Source: Elusimicrobiota bacterium (GTDB taxonomy: Bacteria; Elusimicrobiota; Elusimicrobia; UBA1565; UBA9628). From it: a stretch of 9,417 nucleotides of DNA. The stretch is taken from assembly GCA_028871595.1 (NCBI GenBank), contig JAGWMT010000114.1, positions 1 through 9,417 of the forward strand, read 5' to 3'. A program made the position numbers and the translations under genes. Positions 1 to 6,396 of this stretch are shown here, in pieces. The notes under the pieces are model-generated. The model had not been told where the DNA came from, made no database searches, and saw nothing but the letters and a program-made list of their open reading frames with translations. Positions within the stretch are counted from its first letter, which is position 1. Every line of letters begins with the position of its first letter.

Positions 1-1
1 C

Positions 2-880
2 CCGAACGAACCCTCTCCCGCCGCGCGCGCCCGGTTGCTTGCCGCCATCGACGACGTCGTCGGCCGCCAGCAAAAGATTAAGGCGGACTTGGATAAAGGC
101 CAGGGGCTCTTATTCGGCGGCGGCGTCTCGGCCCCCACTCCCGCCCCGGCCGCCGACGCGGCGTTCAAGCCGTTGTCCGAGCACGACACCTTGACCTTCG
201 AACGCGAAGTCCTCGGTTTTTATTTTTCGGGCCACCCGCTGATGGCCGTGAAGGCCCAACTGAAGGCCTCCGCCACGCACGAGGTCTCCCAGTTGAACCC
301 TTCCGTCACGGTGCCCGTGCGCGTGGCGGGCATGATCTCCAAGATGCGCAAAATGGTGTCGAAGAAGACGGGCGAGCCCTGGGTGATCGTGACCTTGGAA
401 GATCTGACGGGTGAGTTGACCCTGTTATGTTTCCCCAAGGTGTATTCGTCCGGTTTGTCCCATTTGGCCAAGATCGGCGCCTTCGTGGCCGCCACCGGCC
501 GCCTGTCCTTCCGCGGCGAGGAGACCGAGGGCGCCACCGGCGAACTCATCGTGGACGAGATGGTGCCGCTGGACATGGCCGTGTCCCGCTTCGCCAAGCG
601 CCTGCGGCTGAAGTGCGACGCGACGGTCGGCACCGAGAAGCTGGAAGCCCTGCGCGACGCGCTGGAGCTTCACCGCGGTCCCTGCGCCGTGGTGCTTGAG
701 CAGGAAACCCCGGAAGGCATCGCCATATTAGAAGTGGACCAGCGTGTGGTGCTCAACCAACCGTTGTTCGAGGCGCTGGAGACCGTGCTGGGGCCCAATT
801 GCTGGCGCATCGACGCGGGCAACTCCCCCGCCGTGATCGCTCCCCGACGTTTCGAGCGCCGCGCGCCCGCGGCCGAGTAA
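2..880 (+). CDS. dnaE: DNA polymerase III subunit alpha, C-terminal part (5' truncated)
   Basis: This is the C-terminal 292 residues of the replicative DNA polymerase catalytic subunit; the PHP and polymerase palm/fingers domains lie off the left edge. The open frame continues to the first bases of the window, so the TTG at 35 is internal and not a start. The opening residues, with a LLAAIDD motif, match the helical segment after the DnaE fingers. A Pro/Ala-rich linker follows, then EREVLGFYFSGHPL at about visible residues 67-80, a DnaE hallmark. Residues from about 105 to 175 form the OB-fold (VRVAGMISKMRK, then VTLEDLTGELTLLCFP), which binds single-stranded template. The remaining roughly 115 residues correspond to the C-terminal region that contacts clamp and tau. 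The frame ends at TAA with no + strand gene directly behind it, so dnaE is probably the last gene of its unit. Family assignment is secure. I prefer dnaE over dnaE2 or polC because of the motifs, but the catalytic part is not visible. Confidence 0.95.
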   Translation, partial: PNEPSPAARARLLAAIDDVVGRQQKIKADLDKGQGLLFGGGVSAPTPAPAADAAFKPLSEHDTLTFEREVLGFYFSGHPLMAVKAQLKASATHEVSQLNPSVTVPVRVAGMISKMRKMVSKKTGEPWVIVTLEDLTGELTLLCFPKVYSSGLSHLAKIGAFVAATGRLSFRGEETEGATGELIVDEMVPLDMAVSRFAKRLRLKCDATVGTEKLEALRDALELHRGPCAVVLEQETPEGIAILEVDQRVVLNQPLFEALETVLGPNCWRIDAGNSPAVIAPRRFERRAPAAE

Positions 881-1359
881 CGTGAAGCCCGGCAAAGGGC
901 CCAGGTCCACCGTAGGCTGAGCGACCCTTGTCCGGCGCCGTCCATCGGACAATAATCATATGTGCCGATGCGCCGCCCCATCATCTTCTCCCTTCTTCTT
1001 TTTCTTTTGAATAGGGGTTCGGCATAATCCGAATCGGGAAAATCGCGACAGCCCTGAACGTAGTCGCGCAGCGCGCCGACGGATAACAAGAGCTTTTTCG
1101 TATCAGCGAAGCGCGACCTCGGCCCGCTCAAAAATAAAACGGCGCGCCCGGACTCGCATATTTTCTCCGCACGCATCTTCTCCGCCAGCATTCTGGCGAC
1201 GCCGCGGGTGTCGCCGACCTGGAGACGAGCCATGACATGGCACTCCAATTTTTTGAGGTCGTAGGACTTCCGCCGTAGTGCCGGCTTGGCCGCGTCCATC
1301 GCGGGCTCCGCCGCGAGGAGCCTCGAGGCGACGATGAGGATTAACGGAATGCCGCTCAC
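670..1359 (-). CDS. Doubtful hypothetical frame, possibly a decayed secreted protein, antisense to dnaE
   Basis: I do not recognise this frame. Read on the minus strand from a GTG at 1359 it gives about 229 residues. It opens with a hydrophobic stretch (IPLILIVASRLLAAEPA) that could be a signal peptide, followed by a Lys/Arg-rich, helical-looking part. Between about 1300 and 950 the codons mostly end in G or C and the residues look protein-like. After that the frame turns Arg-rich and low in quality and runs 211 bases antisense into dnaE, which a real gene would rarely do. The likely explanations are chance openness in GC-rich DNA, or a small gene whose true end near 950 was lost by mutation. 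There is no clear ribosome binding site. An ATG at 1299 is another possible start, and the frame is open further upstream to an ATG at 1443. Confidence 0.22.
   Translation of the reverse strand: MSGIPLILIVASRLLAAEPAMDAAKPALRRKSYDLKKLECHVMARLQVGDTRGVARMLAEKMRAEKICESGRAVLFLSGPRSRFADTKKLLLSVGALRDYVQGCRDFPDSDYAEPLFKRKRRREKMMGRRIGTYDYCPMDGAGQGSLSLRWTWALCRASRYSAAGARRSKRRGAITAGELPASMRQQLGPSTVSSASNNGWLSTTRWSTSNMAMPSGVSCSSTTAQGPR
928..952 (+). repeat. Inverted repeat after dnaE, possible terminator
   Basis: TTGTCCG (928-934) and CGGACAA (946-952) form a perfect 7-bp stem with an 11-base loop, 47 bases after the dnaE stop. The position suits transcription termination, but the downstream flank (TAATCATATG) has no T-run, so it is not a classical intrinsic terminator. 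It could instead be a protein-binding palindrome or an mRNA-stabilising 3' hairpin. The stretch 881-1451 holds nothing else I can support apart from the weak minus-strand frame and a weak promoter near 1405-1433. Confidence 0.35.
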
Positions 1360-1404
1360 GTCGCCAGGGCAACAGGGTTGCGTCCTTCGCGCAAGATGAA
1401 AGGC

Positions 1405-1433
1405 TTGCTGGGATTTCGCAGTCGGGTTACACT
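1405..1433 (+). promoter_or_regulatory. Possible promoter for the small secreted protein and P-type ATPase
   Basis: A -35-like TTGCTG (1405-1410) and a -10-like TACACT (1428-1433) are separated by exactly 17 bases. They lie just upstream of the GTG start at 1452, which would give a 5' leader of about 12 bases. Each hexamer is only a partial match to the sigma-70 consensus, so this is suggestive only. It is the best candidate upstream of the 1452-3919 pair. Confidence 0.3.
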
Positions 1434-1451
1434 GGAGCAACATGGGGTCCC

Positions 1452-1721
1452 GTGAAAATCCTTCTCCTCGTTTCTCTTTTGTCACTCTGCGCGCATCGCT
1501 CGATGGCGGCCCCGACAGGCGCGGAATCTTTCCCGGAAGGCTCCTGGGAACGAGGATGGAACTCCGCAGCCTCCGCTGTTTCCTACCAGGTAATCCTTCG
1601 GGTCGACGACATCGAAAAAGGGCTCTCCACTATTGATCGATGCCGGAGGCACCCCGGGAAACCCCTCGTTTCCCGCGTAGTGGATCGGAAGATTGCCTCT
1701 ATCATGAGGAAGCGGCCTTAA
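1452..1721 (+). CDS. Small exported hypothetical protein upstream of the metal ATPase
   Basis: Predicted protein of 89 residues from a GTG start. That start is chosen because it gives a typical signal peptide: Lys2, a hydrophobic core (ILLLVSLLSLCA) and a cleavage region near SMAA at about residues 17-20. The Cys in the core is preceded by Leu, which does not fit a lipobox. The mature part is about 70 residues. Its SYQVILRVDDIEKGLSTID stretch (about 44-62) has the beta-strand-then-helix look of the first segment of DUF4349-like exported proteins. That likeness is weak, and such proteins are much longer, so this could be a truncated remnant. The tail is basic (Arg/Lys-rich). The gene ends 17 bases before the ATPase start, so the two are probably cotranscribed and it may be an accessory periplasmic protein. 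A competing frame starting ATG at 1442 lacks a signal peptide. No function can be assigned. Confidence 0.5.
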   Translation: MKILLLVSLLSLCAHRSMAAPTGAESFPEGSWERGWNSAASAVSYQVILRVDDIEKGLSTIDRCRRHPGKPLVSRVVDRKIASIMRKRP

Positions 1722-1738
1722 TGTGAGAGAATGATTCT

Positions 1739-3919
1739 ATGAGCGCCACCACAAACAAGCGTTTTAAGATACGCGGGATGGACTGCGCCGAGGAGACCTC
1801 CGCGCTCAAGCGCACCGTGGGTATGTTGCCCGGCGTGAGCGGCCTGGACTGCAATCTGATCGACGGCACGATGAGCGTCGACTTCGATCCCGCTCAGGTC
1901 GACGAGTCCGCCATCCGAAAGGCGGTGCGTGACGCGGGACTGGAGACGGAGGCGAGAGAAGGCGCTTCGAGGCCCGAGAGCTGGTGGACTCGTCACGGCC
2001 GCGCGCTCACGTGCGCGGCGTCAGGAGGGCTCGTCATCATCGGTGTGGCGGCCCACGCGGTGCTGCACAGAAACCTCCTCGAAGCGCTGATCGGAGGGGA
2101 GGGGATGTCTCACCACGATTTTCCTCTGCCGGCGCTTTTTTCTTATGCGGCGGCCGTCGTGACAGGCGGCTGGTTCATCTTCCCGAAGGCCTGGTTGGCC
2201 GCGAGAAAGTTGCGAGCCGACATGAACCTGCTCATGACGATCGCCGTCATCGGAGCCATGCTCATCGGTCAGTGGTTCGAGGCAGGAACGGTGACCTTCC
2301 TGTTCGCTCTCTCGCTGCTGCTTGAATCATGGAGCATCGAGCGCGCCCGCCGAGCGATTCGCGATCTCGTCGGCATGACGCCGCCGACGGCCCGCTATCG
2401 CCGCTCCGCCGGTGGGCCCATCGAGGAGGGGCCCGCGGCGGATGTCCCGCTCCGGGCCATCGTCTTGGTACGGCCCGGCGAACGGGTCCCGCTCGACGGC
2501 ATCGTCGTCAAGGGACGCACTTCGGTGAACCAGGCCCCGATCACTGGGGAATCCATTCCAGTCGTCAAACAGGAAGGGGACGAGATCTTCGCCGGAACGA
2601 TCAACGAAGAGGGCTCCATCGAGTTCAAGGCGACCAAACCCGCCTCGGATACCACCTTAGCTCGCATCATCCGCATGGTGGAGCAAGCCCAAGAGCGACG
2701 GGCGCCGGTGGAGCAGTGGGTCGAGAAGTTCGCCCGGTACTACACGCCGGCGATGATCCTCCTGGCGTTTCTGGTCGCGACGTTGCCTCCCTTGTTCGAC
2801 GGAGATTGGAAGCGGTGGTTCTACGAGTCGCTCGTCGTCCTGGTCATCGCCTGCCCTTGCGCGCTGGTGATCTCGACGCCCGTGAGCATCGTCGCCGCCT
2901 TGACGGCCGCGGCAAGGGCGGGCGTCCTGATCAAAGGAGGGACATTTCTAGAAGCCGCGTCTCGGGTCAAGGTCTTTACCCTGGACAAGACCGGCACATT
3001 GACGAGGGGGGTGCCTGAAGTGCAGGAAGTCGTCTCATTGAACGGCCACGAGCCTGGCGACATCCTCGCTCGCGCGGCGGCGCTGGAAGAGCACAGCGTG
3101 CACCCATTGGCGGCCGCCATTGTTCGGAAGGCGCGAACTGATGGATTGGCGCTTCCGACCGCCGAGAACATCCGAGCGCTTACCGGCCGCGGCGCGGAGG
3201 GAACCATCGAAGGGCGAACCTATTGGCTTGGAAGCCACCGTCTCCTGCATGAAAAGGGCGTCGAGGAGTCCGAGATCCACGCTCATGCCCAACGCATGGA
3301 AGACGCGGGGCACTCCGTCGTCGTCTTGGGCCGCGAGCACCATGTCTGCGGACTCATCGCCGTAGCGGACTCAATACGGCCGGAGGCGGCGGCAGTCGTG
3401 CGGGCGCTCAAGTCCGCCGGAGTGACCCGCGTGGTCATGCTGACCGGAGACAATAAGGGCACGGCCGAAGCCGTGGGCAGTGCCGTAGGCGTCGATGAGG
3501 TTCGTGCCGAGCTTCTTCCTGAAGACAAGCTCAACGCGGTCAAGGAGATCGAGGGAGCTCACGGAAGCACGGCGATGGTGGGCGACGGCGTCAACGACGC
3601 GCCCGCGCTAGCCACCGCCTCGATCGGAATCGCGATGGGAGCCGCCGGAACGGACGCGGCAATCGAGACCGCGGATATCGCTCTGATGTCCGACGACCTG
3701 AAACGGCTGCCATGGCTGGTGCTTCACTCGCGTCGCTCGATGCGCGTTGTGCGGCAAAACATCGTTTTCGCCCTGGCGGTAAAAGCAGCGTTCATGACGC
3801 TGGCCCTTCTACAAATGGCGACATTATGGATGGCTATTGCCGCTGATATGGGGGCGTCTTTGCTCGTCGTACTCAACGCCCTTCGGCTACTCAAGGACAC
3901 TGAGGCACCGCCTTATTGA
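1739..3919 (+). CDS. zntA: Heavy-metal P1B-type ATPase, Zn/Cd/Pb exporter (ZntA/CadA type)
   Basis: Inner-membrane pump of 726 residues that uses ATP to export soft divalent cations (Zn, Cd, Pb) from the cytoplasm. An N-terminal HMA metal-binding domain spans about residues 6-72, with the variant motif GMDCAEE (13-19) in which the second Cys of the usual CxxC is Glu. Membrane helices follow at about 90-108, 130-148, 163-178 and 182-197. The actuator loop carries TGES (269-272). The transport helix has CPC (372-374). The phosphorylation site is DKTGT with Asp416. The nucleotide domain has the HP motif (455-456), TGRGAEG (482-488) and LTGDN (568-572), and the hinge is GDGVNDAPA (615-623). In the last two helices Lys682 and Asp703 match the Lys and Asp that mark the Zn/Cd/Pb subgroup (P1B-2) rather than Cu pumps. 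All catalytic motifs are intact and the length is normal. The ATG at 1739 has a weak GAGAG upstream. The symbol reflects the subgroup; cadA is equally possible. Confidence 0.96.
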   Translation: MSATTNKRFKIRGMDCAEETSALKRTVGMLPGVSGLDCNLIDGTMSVDFDPAQVDESAIRKAVRDAGLETEAREGASRPESWWTRHGRALTCAASGGLVIIGVAAHAVLHRNLLEALIGGEGMSHHDFPLPALFSYAAAVVTGGWFIFPKAWLAARKLRADMNLLMTIAVIGAMLIGQWFEAGTVTFLFALSLLLESWSIERARRAIRDLVGMTPPTARYRRSAGGPIEEGPAADVPLRAIVLVRPGERVPLDGIVVKGRTSVNQAPITGESIPVVKQEGDEIFAGTINEEGSIEFKATKPASDTTLARIIRMVEQAQERRAPVEQWVEKFARYYTPAMILLAFLVATLPPLFDGDWKRWFYESLVVLVIACPCALVISTPVSIVAALTAAARAGVLIKGGTFLEAASRVKVFTLDKTGTLTRGVPEVQEVVSLNGHEPGDILARAAALEEHSVHPLAAAIVRKARTDGLALPTAENIRALTGRGAEGTIEGRTYWLGSHRLLHEKGVEESEIHAHAQRMEDAGHSVVVLGREHHVCGLIAVADSIRPEAAAVVRALKSAGVTRVVMLTGDNKGTAEAVGSAVGVDEVRAELLPEDKLNAVKEIEGAHGSTAMVGDGVNDAPALATASIGIAMGAAGTDAAIETADIALMSDDLKRLPWLVLHSRRSMRVVRQNIVFALAVKAAFMTLALLQMATLWMAIAADMGASLLVVLNALRLLKDTEAPPY

Positions 3920-3935
3920 GATTGAATTTCAATAA
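3913..3935 (+). promoter_or_regulatory. Fur-box-like operator overlapping the FTR1 promoter
   Basis: The stretch contains ATTGAG (3915-3920), ATTGAA (3921-3926), a single T, then TTCAAT (3928-3933). This is two direct hexamers, one spacer base and one inverted hexamer, the 6-6-1-6 layout of classical Fur boxes. ATTGAA and TTCAAT are exact reverse complements. A wider outer pair, TTATTGA (3913-3919) and TCAATAA (3929-3935), is also perfectly inverted. The element covers the -35 of the promoter at 3922-3950 and overlaps the ATPase stop codon, so a bound repressor would block transcription of the iron permease. The base identity differs from the E. coli Fur consensus. PerR, Zur or another Fur-family protein could bind instead. 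No such regulator is encoded in this window. Confidence 0.55.
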
Positions 3936-3950
3936 AGCGTGTGCTAAAAT
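3922..3950 (+). promoter_or_regulatory. Sigma-70-type promoter with extended -10 for the FTR1 fusion gene
   Basis: The -35 is TTGAAT (3922-3927) and the -10 is TAAAAT (3945-3950), with a 17-base spacer and a TG at 3942-3943 that makes an extended -10. The expected start of transcription is near 3957, giving a leader of about 30 bases before the ATG at 3987. This makes it likely that the iron permease is transcribed separately from the ATPase, even though they lie only 67 bases apart. Confidence 0.6.
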
Positions 3951-3986
3951 CTCTCGAACCCCAGTTCGGAACGCGGTTTCTACTCA

Positions 3987-6050
3987 ATGATATTACGGCA
4001 AGCGGCTCTCGCACTCACGTTAATCGTCACGGCTCAGGCCGCGACGGCCGGGCAGACCGCGTCCAAGGAATCGGTCAAACGCATCGCGTTCGCGCTCAAC
4101 ATCGCCGCTGGCGAGTACGCCAAGGGCGTGGCCGGCGGACGAGTCACTCAGCCCGACGAGTACGGCGAAGCACGCGAGTTGTTCGCCCGGGCCGGCGACC
4201 AATTCCGGCGCGTCGCCCGAGACTCGCGGCTCGACGATTGGACCTTGGAGCCGGTGGAATCGGCACTCAAGGCGCTTTCCGAGAAGATCGGACGGAAGGA
4301 GGACCCGCGCGCCGTCAAAGCCGCGGTGGAAAGGACCAATCTCGCCTTATCCGACGCTTTCGGCGTTTCGACTCGGCCGCTTCCGGCCCGACCGCCGTCC
4401 ATCGAACTGGGGCGCACCGTTTACCAGGCTCGCTGCATGCTTTGCCATGGTCCAGCCGGTGACGGGCGGGGACCCGCAGCGCCGGGCCTCAAGACCCACC
4501 CATTCGACTTCACCGACCGGCACGCCATGCGGTCGCTCTCGCCGTCGCAGCTATGGCAGACCATGACCGTCGGGGTGGACGGCACGGCCATGATCTCTTG
4601 GGCGGACTATTTGAGCGAGCAGGAGCGTTGGGATGTCGCCAGCTATCTCCGGACCTTCGCGGCTGGGCCCCAGGAAATCGCGAAAGGTCGCGAGCTGAGC
4701 GGGAGCTGCCGAGATCGCCTTCCAAGCGAGTTTCGCGATCCGAGTTATTGGATCGAGCATTCTGATGAGGATGCGATCACGAAGGTCGCCAAAGCCTGCG
4801 GCTTCAAGACCACCGAATCAACCTCCTTGGTTGCATTCCTTCGCCTAACCGATCAGCCTGCGCCAAGAACCCAAAAGGCGTCGTCGAACGGCGCCGCCTT
4901 CGCCGCCGTAAGTCCCCGGGTCCTCCACGCGCTGAAGCTCTATGCAGCGGACTCCCCGGATGCCGCCGACGCGGCGCTCGACGCCTACATCCAATACGAA
5001 CCCTTAGAGGCTGCCGCCGCGGCCCGTGACACAGCCCTCGCCGCGAAGCTGGAAAAGGCCTTCGGCCGGCTGCGAACCGAAATGGCGGCAAAGACGGCGA
5101 AGGCCGACGTCGAAGCGCTGGCCCGCGCGATCATCGAAGATCTCGACCGCTTGACTGAAGGGGATGCCCCGCGGAGCTCCACCTGGATGCTGCTCCTACA
5201 GTCGCTGCTGATCATCCTGCGCGAAGGCATCGAAGCCATCCTCATCCTGGCCGCCATCGCGACGGCCCTTCGGCGTGCCGGCCTGACTGACCGGATGAAC
5301 ACCTTGACCGCAGGCGCCGCGGCCGGCGTCCTCGCCTCTTTCGCGACGGCCTGGGCCCTCGATGGGCTGCTCCGGGAATCCGGCCTAAGCCGGGAGGCGC
5401 TCGAAGGACTCACGATGCTGGCCGCCGTTGCCGTGCTGTTCTTCGTCTCGAACTGGCTGCTTTCGAAGGTAGGCACGGCGCGCTGGAAAGAATTCATCGA
5501 CGGCCGTCTGCGCTCGGCACTGGGGGAAGGGGGACTTTTCGCGATCGCGGCCGTCGCTTTTCTCGCCGTCTACCGAGAAGGATTCGAGACGGTTCTCTTC
5601 TACCATGCGCTCTTCGATCTCGCCGCGGGAGCTGCCGCTCCCGTATGGGCTGGTCTTGCGCTCGGTCTTGTGCTGCTCGCTTTCGTCTTCATCGGAATCC
5701 AACGGTTCGGGTTGAAGATCCCGGTTCGAGGTTTCTTTGCTTCGACTGGGGCCCTTCTATTCATTCTGGCATTCTCCTTCGCGGGACAGGGCATTGCGGC
5801 GCTTCAGATGGCCGGCTGGCTGCCCACTACTACGGTCGGCTGGCTGCCGAATATCCCGGCGCTCAACGTGCATCCGACGATCGAGACCTCCGTGGCTCAG
5901 GCGATTCTCACCCTCGGCATGACGGCAACGGCGGTTTACACCTTCCTGATCGCGCCTGCGATGGCGCGCCGTCGGATGCGACCTCAGAACAGCCACGCCC
6001 CTCATCCCGCGCTTTCTCAGGACCCGGCCGAACGGATTCTCAAATCCTAA
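3987..6050 (+). CDS. Cytochrome c/FTR1 fusion iron permease
   Basis: Predicted iron uptake protein of 687 residues. A signal peptide covers about 1-21 (AALALTLIVTAQAATA). Residues 27-125 form a helical segment typical of this fusion family. A mono-haem cytochrome c domain follows: haem site CMLCH (150-154), and a likely distal ligand Met202 in the DGTAMISWADYLSEQERWDV region. A second periplasmic helical segment (about 308-392) contains YEPLE. The FTR1 permease begins near 399 with about seven membrane helices. It carries both iron-binding REGxE motifs, REGIE (412-416) and REGFE (530-534). In FTR1 systems iron is moved in an oxidation-linked way. Here the fused haem domain probably accepts electrons in place of the separate oxidase used by yeast FTR1. 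EfeO and EfeB partners are not present nearby. Start choice: the ATG at 3987 places the signal peptide at the very N-terminus, although no strong ribosome binding site is seen. The Fur-like operator upstream fits iron control. The architecture is known, so this is a confident call. Confidence 0.94.
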   Translation: MILRQAALALTLIVTAQAATAGQTASKESVKRIAFALNIAAGEYAKGVAGGRVTQPDEYGEARELFARAGDQFRRVARDSRLDDWTLEPVESALKALSEKIGRKEDPRAVKAAVERTNLALSDAFGVSTRPLPARPPSIELGRTVYQARCMLCHGPAGDGRGPAAPGLKTHPFDFTDRHAMRSLSPSQLWQTMTVGVDGTAMISWADYLSEQERWDVASYLRTFAAGPQEIAKGRELSGSCRDRLPSEFRDPSYWIEHSDEDAITKVAKACGFKTTESTSLVAFLRLTDQPAPRTQKASSNGAAFAAVSPRVLHALKLYAADSPDAADAALDAYIQYEPLEAAAAARDTALAAKLEKAFGRLRTEMAAKTAKADVEALARAIIEDLDRLTEGDAPRSSTWMLLLQSLLIILREGIEAILILAAIATALRRAGLTDRMNTLTAGAAAGVLASFATAWALDGLLRESGLSREALEGLTMLAAVAVLFFVSNWLLSKVGTARWKEFIDGRLRSALGEGGLFAIAAVAFLAVYREGFETVLFYHALFDLAAGAAAPVWAGLALGLVLLAFVFIGIQRFGLKIPVRGFFASTGALLFILAFSFAGQGIAALQMAGWLPTTTVGWLPNIPALNVHPTIETSVAQAILTLGMTATAVYTFLIAPAMARRRMRPQNSHAPHPALSQDPAERILKS

Positions 6051-6114
6051 GCCCCGCGCGGCAATAGCCCCTATTCCGTAAGTTCGATGGAACTCTTTTG
6101 AGAACGGATATCCA

Positions 6115-6344
6115 ATGAATTATTCGCAAAACGGCGCCCCCCATCAGCGCACGCTTCAATACATCCTCAAATACGAAGGGTCGGATGTCGTCGCGAAAAA
6201 GCTGTTTGACGTCGGTGATTTACAGTCCTTTAACACGTCCGCCTAAAAGCGGCAAAGGCCGCCTACCAGGCCGGCGCCGCGAAGACGACCGTCATCGTGA
6301 CTCTCATCGATGCGACGGCCCCCTCCTCCCCGATATTCCGATAG
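6115..6344 (+). pseudogene. Small gene apparently split by a frameshift
   Basis: From the ATG at 6115 a 43-residue frame (MNYSQNGAPHQRTLQYILKY to a TAA at 6244-6246) has good codon quality and no recognised homologue. Just past its end, the -1 frame reads KAAKAAYQAGAAKTTVIV and then TLIDATAPSSP before a TAG at 6342-6344, also with strongly G/C-ending codons. That second frame has a stop at 6231 and no start of its own. The two pieces join if one base was lost or gained between about 6232 and 6244, giving a product of about 75 residues. The overlap does not look like a standard slippery heptamer, so a broken gene or a sequencing error is likelier than programmed frameshifting. A weak purine stretch (GAGAACGGA) lies before the ATG. 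The function is unknown. Nothing else is supported in 6051-6396 beyond this gene, a weak 5-bp hairpin at 6081-6094 and the promoter element at 6382-6390. Confidence 0.38.
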
Positions 6345-6381
6345 GCGCCCGACCTCGTCCCGGAATCCACCCGTCCCGCTT

Positions 6382-6390
6382 TGCTTTAAT
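6382..6390 (+). promoter_or_regulatory. Extended -10 promoter element, possibly giving a leaderless mRNA
   Basis: TGC followed by TTTAAT matches an extended -10. It ends six bases before the ATG at 6397, so a transcript starting at the usual distance would begin at or beside the start codon. No ribosome binding site is visible in front of this ATG, which agrees with leaderless translation. I see no -35 hexamer at the expected place. Confidence 0.4.
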
Positions 6391-6396
6391 CCCGTC

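Noticed and set aside
35..37. TTG as start of the dnaE fragment
   Set aside because: The frame is open upstream to the window edge and the upstream residues fit DnaE, so the TTG is an internal Leu.
1442..1636. ATG-started frame overlapping the small exported protein
   Set aside because: No signal peptide or protein-like composition; the GTG frame at 1452 gives a clean signal peptide and runs up to the ATPase start.
6081..6099. Hairpin AGTTC-gatg-GAACT followed by CTTTT as a terminator for the iron permease gene
   Set aside because: Only a 5-bp, AT-containing stem and a four-base T-run; too weak to call, though the position would suit a terminator.
6237..6250. Programmed -1 frameshift site in the split small gene
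   Set aside because: The bases around the stop (GCCTAAAAGC) do not form an X-XXY-YYZ slippery heptamer in the right frame, and no obvious downstream pseudoknot was seen.
6310..6396. Upstream ATG extension of the repeat protein
   Set aside because: Adds 29 Pro/Arg-rich residues before an obvious signal peptide and lies upstream of a likely promoter element.
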